A stretch of DNA of 64,000 nt, taken from NCBI RefSeq assembly GCF_016775155.1, contig NZ_JAEUGD010000064.1, positions 195,430-259,429 on the forward strand, read 5' to 3'. The position numbers were made by a program, and so were the translations under genes. The notes below the pieces were generated by a model. That model worked only from the letters and a program-made list of their open reading frames with translations. It did not search any database and was not told where the DNA came from. This document shows, piece by piece, positions 63,813-64,000 of this stretch. Numbering within the stretch: the stretch's first letter is position 1; every line of letters begins with the position of its first letter. Source of the DNA: Fulvivirga marina (GTDB lineage: Bacteria > Bacteroidota > Bacteroidia > Cytophagales > Cyclobacteriaceae).

Positions 63813-64000
63813 TCAAGCCTTCGGACTTAAAATGGTTCCAAATTCAAGCCCTTTTGTAAATGATTTTGATTCCGAGAAATACTTTTTGGGCGGGTGTTTA
63901 TAGGGGAATAGCAATCCGCTGGGGCTATTTTCCGGATAAACCTCGGAATGACACTGGATCACAAACTTTTCTCCGGTAGGTAACGTATCATAGGATGTTT
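63813..64000 (-). CDS. C-terminal part of a gene running off the right edge
   Basis: An open minus-strand frame of about 62 codons enters at the window edge and ends at TGA (63815-63813). It reads YDTLPTGEKFVIQCHSEV, then PYKHPPKKYFSESKSF, with good coding character and no stops. No family is recognised. The start lies outside the window. Confidence 0.55.
   Translation of the reverse strand, partial: TSYDTLPTGEKFVIQCHSEVYPENSPSGLLFPYKHPPKKYFSESKSFTKGLEFGTILSPKA

Noticed and set aside
1-64000. tRNA, rRNA, CRISPR, riboswitch and reverse-transcriptase (DGR) signals
   Set aside because: No cloverleaf, spaced repeat array, known riboswitch core or RT-template pair was seen on either strand by eye.

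Overview
The window reads as AT-rich Bacteroidota DNA, most likely a Cytophagales-type gliding or marine bacterium. The evidence is the TAnnTTTG-type promoter at the phage switch, many starts without a Shine-Dalgarno motif, FtsX-type permeases, TPR proteins with one membrane anchor, lipoproteins with LxxC lipoboxes and a GAF/PAS histidine-kinase style. The species cannot be named from the sequence alone. No rRNA, tRNA or CRISPR array was seen.

Bases 1 to about 27.9 kb are a Mu-like (transposable) prophage that continues off the left edge. A leftward early operon (4562 to <1) encodes a Cro/Ner-like HTH protein, two small proteins, a MuA-like DDE transposase, a 36-residue ORF, a small protein and a MuB-like ATPase. 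It diverges from a cI-type repressor at 4647 across an 84-bp switch with two AGAA/TTCT operators. A TPR membrane protein and a tiny lipoprotein (5128-6638) sit between the switch and the virion genes as likely cargo. The head genes are split. Terminase, gp36-like, portal, F-like, G-like and tail-terminator genes run leftward (12212-6689). Protease/scaffold, decoration-like, capsid, lysis and tail genes run rightward (12387-27730). Three features stand out: a T9 slippery run that would make a -1 frameshift tail chaperone, a lysis protein that looks like a holin-type hairpin fused to a unimolecular spanin, and a tail protein with three SprB-like repeats. A strong terminator at 27757 and two 22-bp-spaced repeats (27804-27846), probable transposase end sites, mark the right end.

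From 27.9 to 32.6 kb there is a lipoprotein plus exported-protein pair, a small protein and a YcjF/DUF697-like membrane protein. From 41.4 down to 33.0 kb runs one chemosensory operon: cheY, cheA, cheW, an outer-membrane barrel gene, mcp, cheR, cheD, cheB. The start of cheY and its upstream region are tandemly duplicated, leaving a truncated second cheY. A decayed IS4-type transposase lies beside the duplication.

The rest (43-64 kb) is mostly core and accessory chromosome: yaaA, a GAF kinase with a degenerate ATP lid, fragments of a LytTR regulator and an M1-peptidase-type transporter, an AraC regulator with an FtsX permease, glnS, a DUF1338/HglS-type enzyme divergent from a LysR regulator with a good T-N11-A dyad between them, a membrane PAS kinase, an overlapping three-gene envelope cluster, an aidB-type acyl-CoA dehydrogenase, a translationally coupled kinase/phosphatase pair, a yeast-type cytosine deaminase, and the C-terminus of one more gene at the right edge.
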